DNA of 20,290 bases from the NCBI GenBank assembly GCA_021847165.1, contig JAJZUH010000016.1, forward strand, positions 1 to 20,290. The letters run 5' to 3'. Every line of letters starts with the position of its first letter. Position 1 is the first letter of the stretch. The stretch comes from Pseudomonadota bacterium (GTDB lineage Bacteria > Pseudomonadota > Gammaproteobacteria > Burkholderiales > Gallionellaceae). The position numbers and the translations under genes were made by a program. Below are positions 7,880-14,982 of this stretch, piece by piece. A model generated the notes under the pieces. It searched no databases, was not told the origin of the DNA, and was given only the letters and a program-made list of their open reading frames with translations.

Positions 7880-8724
7880 GCCTCGCTGAACACGTCCTGC
7901 GGCAGCGGCATGCGATGCCGCAACTGCAGCGGATTGACCAGCTCGATGCGCCGGCGCACAACAGGATCATCGGCATGCGGATTGGCATCCCACACCGGCG
8001 CTTCTCCCAGCAGGATGCGGTCGATGTGGGTCAGCCGCGCACCGGTCTCGCTCAGGTAATAGTTGAAGCGGCGCTGCATCCCGGCATCGAGCCAGCGCGC
8101 ACCGCGATAGCACAGATGCGACAGACGGCTGAAACGCAGCAGGCTCTCCGCACCGGCCAGCATGCCGACGCCGCGCCGCGCCAGGCTCGGCGGACAGGAA
8201 AAATGCTGCGCGACATATTCGGCCAGTTCGGCACGGTGCGTCTGCATCAGTTCGGCCGGCTCGGCAAACAGCTGCGCACGGATGTGCATGTCCATCGCCC
8301 ACTCGCATGCGGCATGGGTCAGCACCGGGATATTTCCCCACATCTTCTCGTGCGCGGGTACGAAGTGGTTGTGCGCAATCACGTCGACCAGCAAGTGGCT
8401 GACGAAGCCCAGCGAGAGTGCATATTCCTCGTCGCTCCGGGCATCGTCCAGGAGTTTGCGCGCACGCTGCCATTGATGCGTGCTCGAGAACGGTTCGCCC
8501 CAGGATTGTTCGCTCAACAGCGCAAGATCCGGCAGGCAGGCGCCGGCCAGCACCAGCCTGGGGAAGGACTTGATCGCACGGCGGTAGCGCGGGTCGGTGA
8601 GCGGGACCGCCCACAGCAGCAGTTGGGCGAAGTAGACATGGGTGTAGAGTCCCCAAGCATGGGCATCTGCACTCCACAACAGCAGCGGTATGTACCAGCG
8701 CCAGTATTTGAGCAGACTCTTCAT
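7876..8724 (-). CDS. secreted zinc-dependent phospholipase C-like protein
   Basis: A 282-residue exported protein resembling the zinc-dependent phospholipase C family (Bacillus cereus PLC / alpha-toxin N-domain). The signal peptide (1-23) ends AHA, so cleavage leaves Trp24 as residue 1. In the characterised enzymes Trp1 itself binds zinc through its amino group. The other likely zinc ligands are all present in family order: H29, D66, H83, H110-xxx-D114, H120, H137-xxx-E141. Spacing from H110 to H120 and from H137 to E141 equals that of the Bacillus enzyme. Proteobacterial members are mostly uncharacterised, so activity and substrate are inferred. If active, it would release diacylglycerol in the periplasm. 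Start ATG 8724 has only a weak ribosome site. It overlaps the chemoreceptor stop by 4 bases. Confidence 0.78.
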   Translation of the reverse strand: MKSLLKYWRWYIPLLLWSADAHAWGLYTHVYFAQLLLWAVPLTDPRYRRAIKSFPRLVLAGACLPDLALLSEQSWGEPFSSTHQWQRARKLLDDARSDEEYALSLGFVSHLLVDVIAHNHFVPAHEKMWGNIPVLTHAACEWAMDMHIRAQLFAEPAELMQTHRAELAEYVAQHFSCPPSLARRGVGMLAGAESLLRFSRLSHLCYRGARWLDAGMQRRFNYYLSETGARLTHIDRILLGEAPVWDANPHADDPVVRRRIELVNPLQLRHRMPLPQDVFSEA

Positions 8725-8747
8725 GCCGGCCAGTGTCGCCGGCGCAT

Positions 8748-8787
8748 GCGAAACTTTAATGACACGCAGATGATTTTATTGTGACGC
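8748..8787 (-). promoter_or_regulatory. four PhoB-like direct repeats upstream of the phospholipase-like gene
   Basis: Read on the minus strand, four 7-base units lie in an exact 11-base period: GCGTCAC (8787-8781), AAATCAT (8776-8770), GTGTCAT (8765-8759) and GTTTCGC (8754-8748). The spacers are AATA, CTGC and TAAA. The last two units match the 18-base PhoB consensus at 13 positions by my count, the best site in the window. It ends 24 bases before the ATG. No clear -10 follows, so the promoter itself is unresolved. The site also lies about 95 bases upstream of the divergent ydcF-like gene. Confidence 0.45.
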
Positions 8788-8809
8788 GTTCGGCCATTTT
8801 TCGGCCTTC

Positions 8810-8818
8810 TGCGATAAT
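8810..8818 (+). promoter_or_regulatory. extended -10 promoter of the ydcF-like gene
   Basis: TGC plus GATAAT (TGn at 8810-8812, hexamer 8813-8818) is a five-of-six extended -10. The -35 is poor (TTCGGC at 8789-8794). The start site would be near 8826, about 56 bases before the ATG. Confidence 0.42.
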
Positions 8819-8881
8819 GGTGCGCTGACGGGCCGGTCGATCCGGCTGCCCGCAAATCCATTTCCACCGAGGCTTGAATAT

Positions 8882-9631
8882 ATGACCTGGTTCGTCACCA
8901 ATCTGATCAGCGCCTTCCTGCTGCCGCCGCTCGATTTGCTGCTCGTCGCAGTCCTCGGATTATGGCTGTGGAGCAAACGTCCGCTGATCGCGCGCTTGCT
9001 GCTCGGCACCGCTGTGGCGCTGCTGTGGCTGCTTTCCACGCCGTTCTTCGCCGAGGCGATGCTGCAAGGACTGGAAGGCCAGCCTTATGCCGTCGATACC
9101 CGGAAACCGCTGGCGGATGCCATCGTGGTGCTGGGGGGCGGCACCAATTTTCGCGCACCGGAATACGGCGGCGATACGGTAAAGAAAGAGACGCTGGAAC
9201 GCCTGCGCTACGCCGCCAAGCTGTATCGCGAGACAGGCAAACCCATCCTGACCACAGGTGGTTCCCCGCTGGGCAACAGCACGTCCGAGGCCGAGCAGAT
9301 GAAGCAGGTACTGGAAAGGGAATTCAACGTGCCCGTGCGCTGGGCGGAGGGAGCCTCGGACAACACGCTGGAGAATGCCCGGCTGAGCATGCAAGTGCTC
9401 AAGCAGGATGGCATCAGGCGCATCTACCTCGTCACCCATGCCTGGCACATGCCGCGTGCGGTGCAGGCGTTCCAGGCCGCCGGCTTCCAGGTCGTCCCCG
9501 CGCCGACCGCCTACACCACGCGTTACCGCATCGACTTGCTGGCCTTCATCCCCAGCGCCAGCGCCTTGCTGGACAGCAGGATTTTCCTGCACGAATTGAT
9601 CGGGATGTTCTGGTATCGGCTAAAATCATGA
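8882..9631 (+). CDS. YdcF/ElyC-like DUF218 membrane protein
   Basis: A 249-residue inner-membrane protein with two N-terminal hydrophobic segments (about 7-29 and 35-56) and a DUF218 domain that probably faces the periplasm. Family landmarks are ADAIVVLGGGTNF (about 79-91), TTGGSPLGNSTSEAEQM, the ENARLSM segment and the VTHAWHMPRAVQAFQ motif. E. coli ElyC and SanA of this family affect envelope integrity and peptidoglycan or lipid-carrier metabolism, but the biochemical reaction is not established. Start ATG 8882 has GAGG at 8869-8872. It is divergent from the phospholipase-like gene and shares a 157-base regulatory gap with it. Confidence 0.9.
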   Translation: MTWFVTNLISAFLLPPLDLLLVAVLGLWLWSKRPLIARLLLGTAVALLWLLSTPFFAEAMLQGLEGQPYAVDTRKPLADAIVVLGGGTNFRAPEYGGDTVKKETLERLRYAAKLYRETGKPILTTGGSPLGNSTSEAEQMKQVLEREFNVPVRWAEGASDNTLENARLSMQVLKQDGIRRIYLVTHAWHMPRAVQAFQAAGFQVVPAPTAYTTRYRIDLLAFIPSASALLDSRIFLHELIGMFWYRLKS

Positions 9632-9775
9632 CCGCACTTTCCCGTCGTCCGGCCTGGCACAAGGATAGTCCTTGCGGGTGATGGCGGTAATCTGGCAATT
9701 TCGTCGACAATGCGCGGGAACTGACTGCCGGCTCACTGCAGAACCGGCCAACTGGATCAATCAACGGGGTGTCAA

Positions 9776-10192
9776 ATGAAAGCACGCATCAAATGGGTAG
9801 AAGAGGTTTCCTTTCTCGGCGAGACGGAGAGCGGCCACGCCGTCCTGATGGACGGCCCCCCTGCAGGCGGCGGACGCAACCTGGGGCCGAGGCCGATGGA
9901 GATGCTGCTGATCGGCACCGGCGCCTGTACTGCTTACGATGTGGTGACCATCCTGAAAAAAGGGCGGCAGCTCATTTCCGATTGCGTGGTCGATATCCAG
10001 TCCGACCGAGCCGAGACCGATCCCAAAGTGTTCACGAAGATTCACCTGCACTTTGTAGTAACGGGCAAAGACCTCAAGCGCGAACAAGTCGAGCGCGCGA
10101 TCAAACTGTCCGCGGACAAATACTGCTCGGCTTCCATCATGCTGGGAAAGACTGCCAAGGTGACGCACGATTTCGAGATCGTGGAAGGATAG
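9776..10192 (+). CDS. OsmC-family protein
   Basis: A 138-residue cytoplasmic protein of the OsmC/Ohr superfamily, closest in style to the YhfA-like branch. The two redox cysteines expected in the family are present: C51 in GTGACTAYDVVTIL and C117 in ADKYCSASIML; C70 is an additional cysteine. Ohr and OsmC members reduce organic hydroperoxides with these cysteines, but YhfA-type members are uncharacterised, so peroxidase activity is only possible. ATG 9776 has a weak GGGG ribosome site at 9765-9768. The 144-base gap before it contains two small imperfect hairpins (9660-9674 and around 9728-9749) and no clear promoter. Confidence 0.9.
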   Translation: MKARIKWVEEVSFLGETESGHAVLMDGPPAGGGRNLGPRPMEMLLIGTGACTAYDVVTILKKGRQLISDCVVDIQSDRAETDPKVFTKIHLHFVVTGKDLKREQVERAIKLSADKYCSASIMLGKTAKVTHDFEIVEG

Positions 10193-10231
10193 CCCTTGCG
10201 TCTTTGATATAACAACTAGCCATTCGACTAA

Positions 10232-10275
10232 GCCCGCATGCGGGCAAGTCGCTGGATTCCGGCCTGCGCCGGAAT
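10232..10275. repeat. REP-like double palindrome between convergent genes
   Basis: Two palindromes lie side by side. The first is a perfect 14-base palindrome, GCCCGCATGCGGGC (10232-10245). The second is an 8-bp stem, ATTCCGGC (10256-10263) with GCCGGAAT (10268-10275), around a CTGC loop. The second, with its flanks (TGGATTCC..GGAATGACGG), resembles a dispersed extragenic palindrome common in proteobacterial genomes. It sits between the convergent osmC-like and coq7 genes and ends 5 bases from the coq7 stop. It may stop or protect transcripts from both sides. There is no U-tract. Confidence 0.6.
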
Positions 10276-10280
10276 GACGG

Positions 10281-10907
10281 TCAAACCCAGTACACCGTCT
10301 TCGTCATCACCTTCGACATCCCGCGCATCGCCAGCTTCACCGGCAGCGGCAGTTCCGCCGCCCCCAGTTCCAGCGCCATATCGGCGTGCCCGACTTCATC
10401 CACATACATCTGCTGCGCCACGGCGCGGCTCTTGGCATCCTGTTTCGGCAGACCGTCCAGGTGGCTCTGCAGGTGGGCGCCAACCTGCCGCTCGGTCTCG
10501 GCCAGGAATCCCAGGTTCCACTTGTCGCCCAGCGCGCCGGCCAGGGCGCCCAGCGCGAGCGAACCGGTATACCAGAACGGATTGAGCAGGCTCAGGCGCC
10601 CGCCCAGTTCATGCACGCGATGCGAAGTCCAGGCAAGATGCTCGGTCTCTTCCCACGCGGCATGATTCAGTCTCTCCTGCACCGCGGGATCGCGTGCGGT
10701 CAGCGCCTGCCCCTGATACAAGGCCTGCGCACAGATCTCGCCGGTATGGTTGATGCGCATCAGCGCCGCGGCATGCTTCTTTTCCGCTTCGCTCATCTCG
10801 GTATCGGCGATGTTCGCATCGGGATAAGGGCGAGCGGTCGGCGCAGCGGCAAACAGCGTGCGCAATCCTTTATCGAATTCGATGATGAGACGGTCCAGAT
10901 TCAGCAT
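10281..10907 (-). CDS. coq7: Coq7: 3-demethoxyubiquinol 3-hydroxylase
   Basis: A 208-residue di-iron monooxygenase that hydroxylates 2-octaprenyl-3-methyl-6-methoxy-1,4-benzoquinol in ubiquinone synthesis, acting at the inner membrane. The di-iron ligands are all visible: E57 in TGEICAQ, E87-xx-H90 in EETEH, E137 or E139 in FLAETE, and E171-xx-H174 in DEVGH. The length is normal for the bacterial family. Start ATG 10907 has AGGAG on the minus strand (complement of 10914-10918), six bases away. A clear sigma70 promoter lies just upstream. The reaction needs O2, so the host can respire oxygen and makes ubiquinone. Confidence 0.96.
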   Translation of the reverse strand: MLNLDRLIIEFDKGLRTLFAAAPTARPYPDANIADTEMSEAEKKHAAALMRINHTGEICAQALYQGQALTARDPAVQERLNHAAWEETEHLAWTSHRVHELGGRLSLLNPFWYTGSLALGALAGALGDKWNLGFLAETERQVGAHLQSHLDGLPKQDAKSRAVAQQMYVDEVGHADMALELGAAELPLPVKLAMRGMSKVMTKTVYWV

Positions 10908-10933
10908 GATGATCTCCTGAGGCGAATGGCGAC

Positions 10934-10962
10934 AATCTAGGCAATCGAAGTTGCACTGTCAA
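10934..10962 (-). promoter_or_regulatory. sigma70 promoter of coq7
   Basis: On the minus strand, a perfect -35 TTGACA (10962-10957), a 17-base spacer and a -10 TAGATT (10939-10934). Transcription would start near 10927, giving a leader of about 20 bases that includes the ribosome site. The -35 overlaps the U-tract of the porin terminator by two bases. Confidence 0.7.
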
Positions 10963-10991
10963 ATAAAAACGGCCACCCGAAGGTGGCCGTT
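10961..10991 (-). terminator. rho-independent terminator of the porin gene
   Basis: On the minus strand, a perfect 10-bp stem, AACGGCCACC with GGTGGCCGTT (10982-10991 paired with 10968-10977), is closed by a UUCG tetraloop and followed by a T-rich run (10970-10961). A second, shorter hairpin, GCCGG with CCGGC (11001-11005 and 11011-11015), lies between it and the stop codon. Confidence 0.92.
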
Positions 10992-11034
10992 CAGTTCTAC
11001 GCCGGTTGAACCGGCTCGCTACGCTGAAGCCTGA

Positions 11035-12123
11035 TCAGAACTTCTTGTTCAGGCCGACCGCGAACAGGGTAGAGCTGCCACCAGCAGTCATCGCACCGCC
11101 CGCCAGCGCATTGTTGATCACGCTGTACTGGGTACCAGCCGAGCCGTTGCTCACCTTGGTCACTGTTGCATAAGCAGTTGTCATCTTGGACAGACCTTGC
11201 AGCCAGCCCACGGTGTAACCACTGCCGTTCTGGCTGGTGACAGTACCAAGGGTCGACTTGGCATAGCTGAACAGCACCGAGCCAGGGCCGACCGGGGCCA
11301 AGGCGCTGAAGGACATCGCCTTGTTGGCAGTGCCAGCAACACCCGCGGCATCCGTTTTGGTCTGCTGGTAGGTACCGAACAGCTTGACTACGCTCAGATC
11401 GTAAGATGCACCCAGAGCGTAATCAGTTGTTGAAGGTGTCGCTGTAGGAGCGGAAGTCTTGGCGTACACGCCGCCGACGGACAGCGCGTTCCAGTCGTAG
11501 TTGACGGAAGCCAATGTTGCGGAAGTCTTGACGTCGGCAAGGTTGGAAGCAACCGTCAGGTTACCCACGCCAGCCAGCGCAGTGGCATAGTTCACGGCAA
11601 CGGTAAAGCCGCTCATGTTCGGAGAAATATAGGCCAATGCGCGTTGAGCACGAGCTGCACCTGCAGCGGAGCCAATCAGGAAGCCGTTGGCACCGGTCAT
11701 GCTTTGCAGCGGGGATACCAGAGAATCGGCGGTCGGATCGAACTTGACTGCAAAGTCATATCCGGTGGTCTGCAGGTAGCCGGTCGCAACGGTGCCGAAG
11801 CCGCCAGCCAGGGCCAGCATTTGCTGACGTGCAATAACGTTCGTATTGCCCACGCCACCAGAACCGATTGCAGTGTTGGATTGCGTATCCAGACCGTATT
11901 CGATATTGACCACTGCTTTCATGCCGTTACTCAGATCTTCTGCGGCCTTTGCACCGATACGGGACTGGGACAGGCCACCGGAAACGGCCAGCAGGTCGCT
12001 CTTCTGACCGTCAGCGGAAGCGCGCGCCACGGCTGCGTCAACAACGCCATACATGTTCACATCAGCGAATGCCGGTGCAGAAAAGGCAGCAGCGATAGCC
12101 AGTGCGATGATTTTCTTTTGCAT
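11035..12123 (-). CDS. betaproteobacterial general porin
   Basis: A 362-residue outer-membrane beta-barrel of the Gram-negative porin family. The signal peptide is residues 1-20 (ends PAFA, cleaved before D21). The mature protein starts with the usual DVNMYGVVDAAV first strand, contains the SRIGAKAAEDLSNGMKAV segment typical of betaproteobacterial porins, and ends in the terminal phenylalanine (GLNKKF) read by the BAM machinery. It forms a diffusion channel, presumably trimeric; the ion preference cannot be judged. Start ATG 12123 has AGGAG on the minus strand (complement of 12132-12136). The long upstream region has an FNR-type box and PhoB-like repeats, and a strong terminator follows, so the gene is monocistronic. 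Confidence 0.95.
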   Translation of the reverse strand: MQKKIIALAIAAAFSAPAFADVNMYGVVDAAVARASADGQKSDLLAVSGGLSQSRIGAKAAEDLSNGMKAVVNIEYGLDTQSNTAIGSGGVGNTNVIARQQMLALAGGFGTVATGYLQTTGYDFAVKFDPTADSLVSPLQSMTGANGFLIGSAAGAARAQRALAYISPNMSGFTVAVNYATALAGVGNLTVASNLADVKTSATLASVNYDWNALSVGGVYAKTSAPTATPSTTDYALGASYDLSVVKLFGTYQQTKTDAAGVAGTANKAMSFSALAPVGPGSVLFSYAKSTLGTVTSQNGSGYTVGWLQGLSKMTTAYATVTKVSNGSAGTQYSVINNALAGGAMTAGGSSTLFAVGLNKKF

Positions 12124-12276
12124 TTGAAGATCTCCTCAGGGTTGAAATTCGTTTTCGTATCGGGCCAATCCCTCAACGAAACCAATGATTCGGCAGGTCA
12201 CCCCGCCTAATCCGGAGCGCAAGGTAGCACCCCGTTCATCGCAATTTCAATAACCACCCCAATAAAGCAGGATCTT

Positions 12277-12305
12277 CTGTTTCATTTTTGACACACATTT
12301 GACGC
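12277..12305 (-). promoter_or_regulatory. PhoB-like direct repeats upstream of the porin
   Basis: On the minus strand, GCGTCAA (12305-12299), GTGTCAA (12294-12288) and GAAACAG (12283-12277) are spaced exactly 11 bases, with spacers ATGT and AAAT. The first 18 bases match the PhoB consensus at 12 positions by my count. A weak -10 (TTTATT, 12266-12261) follows. Another OmpR-family regulator could equally use 11-base direct repeats. Confidence 0.33.
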
Positions 12306-12308
12306 ATG

Positions 12309-12322
12309 TTGATCTGGATCAA
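12309..12322. promoter_or_regulatory. perfect FNR/ANR-type box in the porin regulatory region
   Basis: TTGATCTGGATCAA is an exact match to the FNR consensus TTGAT-N4-ATCAA. Outer arms ACGCAT (12302-12307) and ATGCGT (12326-12331) extend the symmetry. A second inverted repeat, AACAAAT with ATTTGTT (12321-12327 and 12333-12339), overlaps its edge. If the -10 is TTTATT at 12266-12261, the box is centred near -61.5 of the porin promoter, a normal class I position. The rest of 12124-12370 contains no gene. Confidence 0.65.
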
Positions 12323-12370
12323 CAAATGCGTAATTTGTTGCACCCGTTTGAATTTATTACAAATAATTTT

Positions 12371-13798
12371 TCAGCGTTCGGCCACTTGGGTAGCGTCCCA
12401 GCCGCCGCCGAGTGCGCGGATCAGGTTGACACTGGCCTGCAAGCGCCTTCTGCGCAGGTTGAGTTCGTCCAATTGCACCTGCTGCGCCGCGGCTTGCGCG
12501 GTCACGACTTCCAGGTAACTGGCGATTCCTTCGCGATAACGGTTCATGGCGATATCCAGCGTGCGCTGCGTATCGACAACCGCTGCCGTCAGGGCCTTGC
12601 CCTCCTCGGTCAGCTCGTTCAGCAGCGACAGGTTGTCCTCGACCTCCCGGAAAGCCTGCAGCACGGTGGCACGGTATCTGGCGCCGGCCACCTTGAAGGC
12701 GGCCTCTTCCTGCGCCACCACGGCTTCGCGTCGGCCGGCATCGAATATGGTCATCAGCGCACTCGGCCCGATCATCCAGTACAGATTGGGGGCATTCAGC
12801 CATCCCGCCTGGTTGGTGCTTTCATATCCGCCAGCGGCATTGAGATTGAGGGTCGGGAAGAATGCCGATTTGGCCACGCCGATACGCGCATTGGCCTCCG
12901 CCAGATGGCGTTCCGCCGCAGAAATGTCCGGCCTGCGCTGCAACAGCGTGGTCGGCACCCCCACCGGGATGGAAGGCAGCTGGATATCCACCACGGCAGG
13001 CGGGATGACAAAGCTGGAAGCCGATTCGCCGACCAGCGTAGCGATCGCATGCTGATATAGCGCCCTGCTCGCCGCGATGTCGGAGATCTTGGCTTTGGCC
13101 GTCTCGAGCTGCACCTTGGCGCGGGATACATCCAGGGCCGAATCGATGCCGCCCTGGAAGCGGTTCTGGGTGAGGGTCAATGCCTTGGCATAGGCATCGA
13201 CCTCATCCGTCAGCAATCTGGCTTGCGCATCCAGCATGCGCAAGGTCAGGTAATCGTTCGTCAGTTCGGCGCGCAGACTCAAATGGATCGACTCCAGCTC
13301 CGCAGCTGCCGCTTGCGCACCGGCTTCGCCCGCTTCCACCTGATTGCGCACGTGTCCCCACAGGTCGACTTCGTACGAGGCGGCCAGGCCGAGTGCGTTA
13401 TCGTTATACACATTCGGCTGCGCCGCGGAACGCAGCGCCCGGGTCTGGGACTGCTTGTTGCGCGTCGAATAGGCGCCCGCCGAAAGCGTCGGGAAATAGC
13501 CCGCCCGGGCTTGTGCAGCATAGGCGTTCGCCTGGTCGAAATGCGCCACGGCCACGGCCAGGTCGGGGTTCGCCGCATCCAGCCGCACCACCAGATCGTC
13601 CAGCGTCGAATCCTGGTAGGCTTTCCACCAATCGCCGCGCGGCAGATGATCCGCGGGCTGCGCCGGTTGCCAGACCGAGGCATCCCCCTGGTAGGCCGCA
13701 GGCGCGGCAACCTTGGGCGTCTCGTAGACGGGCGCCTCGGAGCAGCCGATCAGGATGGAAATACCCAGCATCGACGATGCCAGCCGCATGTATCTCAT
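12371..13798 (-). CDS. outer-membrane efflux lipoprotein of the OprM/NodT family
   Basis: A 475-residue TolC-type outer-membrane factor. It has a lipoprotein signal with lipobox LIGC (acylated C19), then the two repeated outer-membrane-efflux halves. Landmarks are WWKAYQDSTLDDLV (about 57-70), ARAGYFPTLSAGAYS, the YEVDLWGHVRN segment, PTTLLQRRPDISAAERHLAEANARIGVAKSAFFPTL split across the middle, and a C-terminal coiled-coil half with DTQRTLDIAMNRYREG. It forms the outer-membrane duct of the RND pump encoded just upstream. Its ATG overlaps the adaptor stop in ATGA (13795-13798), and GAGG on the minus strand is 7 bases upstream. No U-tract terminator follows it. Confidence 0.93.
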   Translation of the reverse strand: MRYMRLASSMLGISILIGCSEAPVYETPKVAAPAAYQGDASVWQPAQPADHLPRGDWWKAYQDSTLDDLVVRLDAANPDLAVAVAHFDQANAYAAQARAGYFPTLSAGAYSTRNKQSQTRALRSAAQPNVYNDNALGLAASYEVDLWGHVRNQVEAGEAGAQAAAAELESIHLSLRAELTNDYLTLRMLDAQARLLTDEVDAYAKALTLTQNRFQGGIDSALDVSRAKVQLETAKAKISDIAASRALYQHAIATLVGESASSFVIPPAVVDIQLPSIPVGVPTTLLQRRPDISAAERHLAEANARIGVAKSAFFPTLNLNAAGGYESTNQAGWLNAPNLYWMIGPSALMTIFDAGRREAVVAQEEAAFKVAGARYRATVLQAFREVEDNLSLLNELTEEGKALTAAVVDTQRTLDIAMNRYREGIASYLEVVTAQAAAQQVQLDELNLRRRRLQASVNLIRALGGGWDATQVAER

Positions 13799-14982
13799 GG
13801 CGCAGCCTCTTTCTTATGGTCGCCGGCTTGCGCGTCCGCCCCCTGGATGCGCACGATGTCGCCCTGCACGATGGAATCGTTGGGGCTGTCGATCACCCGA
13901 TCATTGCCTTCGATCCCGCTCGACACTTCCACCACGCGCCCCAGATCGCGCGCAAGAGTGATGGATTTGAGGGTGACCCGGTTGTCCGGCCCCACGGTCG
14001 CCACTTCCAGCCCGTCCTTGCGGAACAGCAGCGCGCTCACCGGCAAGCGGTAAATCTGGGCGTTGGAAGGAAGCTCGAAGTGGACTTCCGCATAGCTTCC
14101 CGAGAACACTTTGCCGTCCTTGTTATCCATCAGCAACTCGACCGTGGTGGTACGCGACGATTCGCGGATCGCATTGGCGGTGCTCAGCACGCTGGCCGTG
14201 AATGGCCGCCCCGGCAATTCCGGGAAATAGATCTTCACCGGCATCTTCTGCTTGATCAGATAGGCGAAGCTCTGCGGCACTTCGGTATAGATCCGCAGCC
14301 TGCGGTTGTCGACCACCCGGAACAACGCCTGCCCGTTGTTGCTGCCCGGATTGATCAACTTGCCGATATCGGTATTGCGCTCGGTGACCACCCCGTCGAA
14401 CGGCGCCACGATGCGCTGGAACGACTGGCTTGCCAGCAGACTGTCCAGATTGGCTTTCGCCGCGTTCAATATGTCGCGCTTGGACTTGGCATCCGCCGTC
14501 TTCTCGTCCGATTCCTGGCGGGAAACGGAATCGGAAGCAACCAGGTTCTGCCAGCGCTTGGCGGTGACGTCGGCGATCTCCCAGTTCGACTGGGCGGACG
14601 CCACATCGGCCCGCGCCCGCATGATCTGCTGGTCGAGCTCAGGCGTCTCGATCTCGCCCAGCAACTGTCCCTTCTTGACGCGGGCCCCGATGTCGGTCTC
14701 CCATGTCTTCAGATAACCGCTCACCCTCGCATAGATCGGCGCATCCAGATCGGCGCGCACATTTCCCGGCAGGATCAGTTCCTGCATGCTGGGGCCGGAC
14801 TGCGGCGACACGACCTTCACCGTGACATGCTGCGACTCGACCGCTTTTTCCAGGTCATTCGCGTGATCGATGCGCATGTAGATGCCGACGACGGCAATGG
14901 TGACCGCGACTGCGGCAAAAATCCCGCCAGCCAGACGCAGACGACGGCCAGACAAGGCAGGTTGAGGATGGTTATCAGACAT
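13795..14982 (-). CDS. RND efflux periplasmic adaptor (HlyD/MexA family)
   Basis: A 395-residue membrane-fusion protein bridging the RND permease and the outer-membrane factor. It has one N-terminal membrane anchor (about 17-37) and no lipobox. Next comes a lipoyl half (ARVSGYLKTWETDIGARVKKGQ, about 86-107), a short coiled-coil hairpin (about 115-185), the second lipoyl half (RIVAPFDGVVTERNTDIGKLI), then beta-barrel and membrane-proximal domains. Its start overlaps the permease stop by 8 bases and its stop overlaps the next start by 4 bases, so the three pump genes form one coupled operon. The substrate of the pump is unknown. Confidence 0.93.
   Translation of the reverse strand: MSDNHPQPALSGRRLRLAGGIFAAVAVTIAVVGIYMRIDHANDLEKAVESQHVTVKVVSPQSGPSMQELILPGNVRADLDAPIYARVSGYLKTWETDIGARVKKGQLLGEIETPELDQQIMRARADVASAQSNWEIADVTAKRWQNLVASDSVSRQESDEKTADAKSKRDILNAAKANLDSLLASQSFQRIVAPFDGVVTERNTDIGKLINPGSNNGQALFRVVDNRRLRIYTEVPQSFAYLIKQKMPVKIYFPELPGRPFTASVLSTANAIRESSRTTTVELLMDNKDGKVFSGSYAEVHFELPSNAQIYRLPVSALLFRKDGLEVATVGPDNRVTLKSITLARDLGRVVEVSSGIEGNDRVIDSPNDSIVQGDIVRIQGADAQAGDHKKEAAP

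Noticed and set aside
8791..8806. CGGCC-ATTTTT-CGGCC repeat upstream of the ydcF-like gene as a terminator
   Set aside because: The possible stem is only four pairs (GGCC) and the T-run is inside the loop, so it cannot terminate transcription.
9660..9674. CAAGGA-TAG-TCCTTG hairpin after the ydcF-like gene as a terminator
   Set aside because: The loop has only 3 bases and no T-run follows; at best it is a weak fold.
12288..12293. TTGACA on the plus strand as a -35 element
   Set aside because: No plus-strand gene follows; the bases belong to the repeats read on the minus strand toward the porin.
12302..12331. Extended palindrome around the FNR box as the terminator of the efflux operon
   Set aside because: The minus-strand sequence after the stem is CAAATGTG, with no U-tract; a regulatory site fits better.
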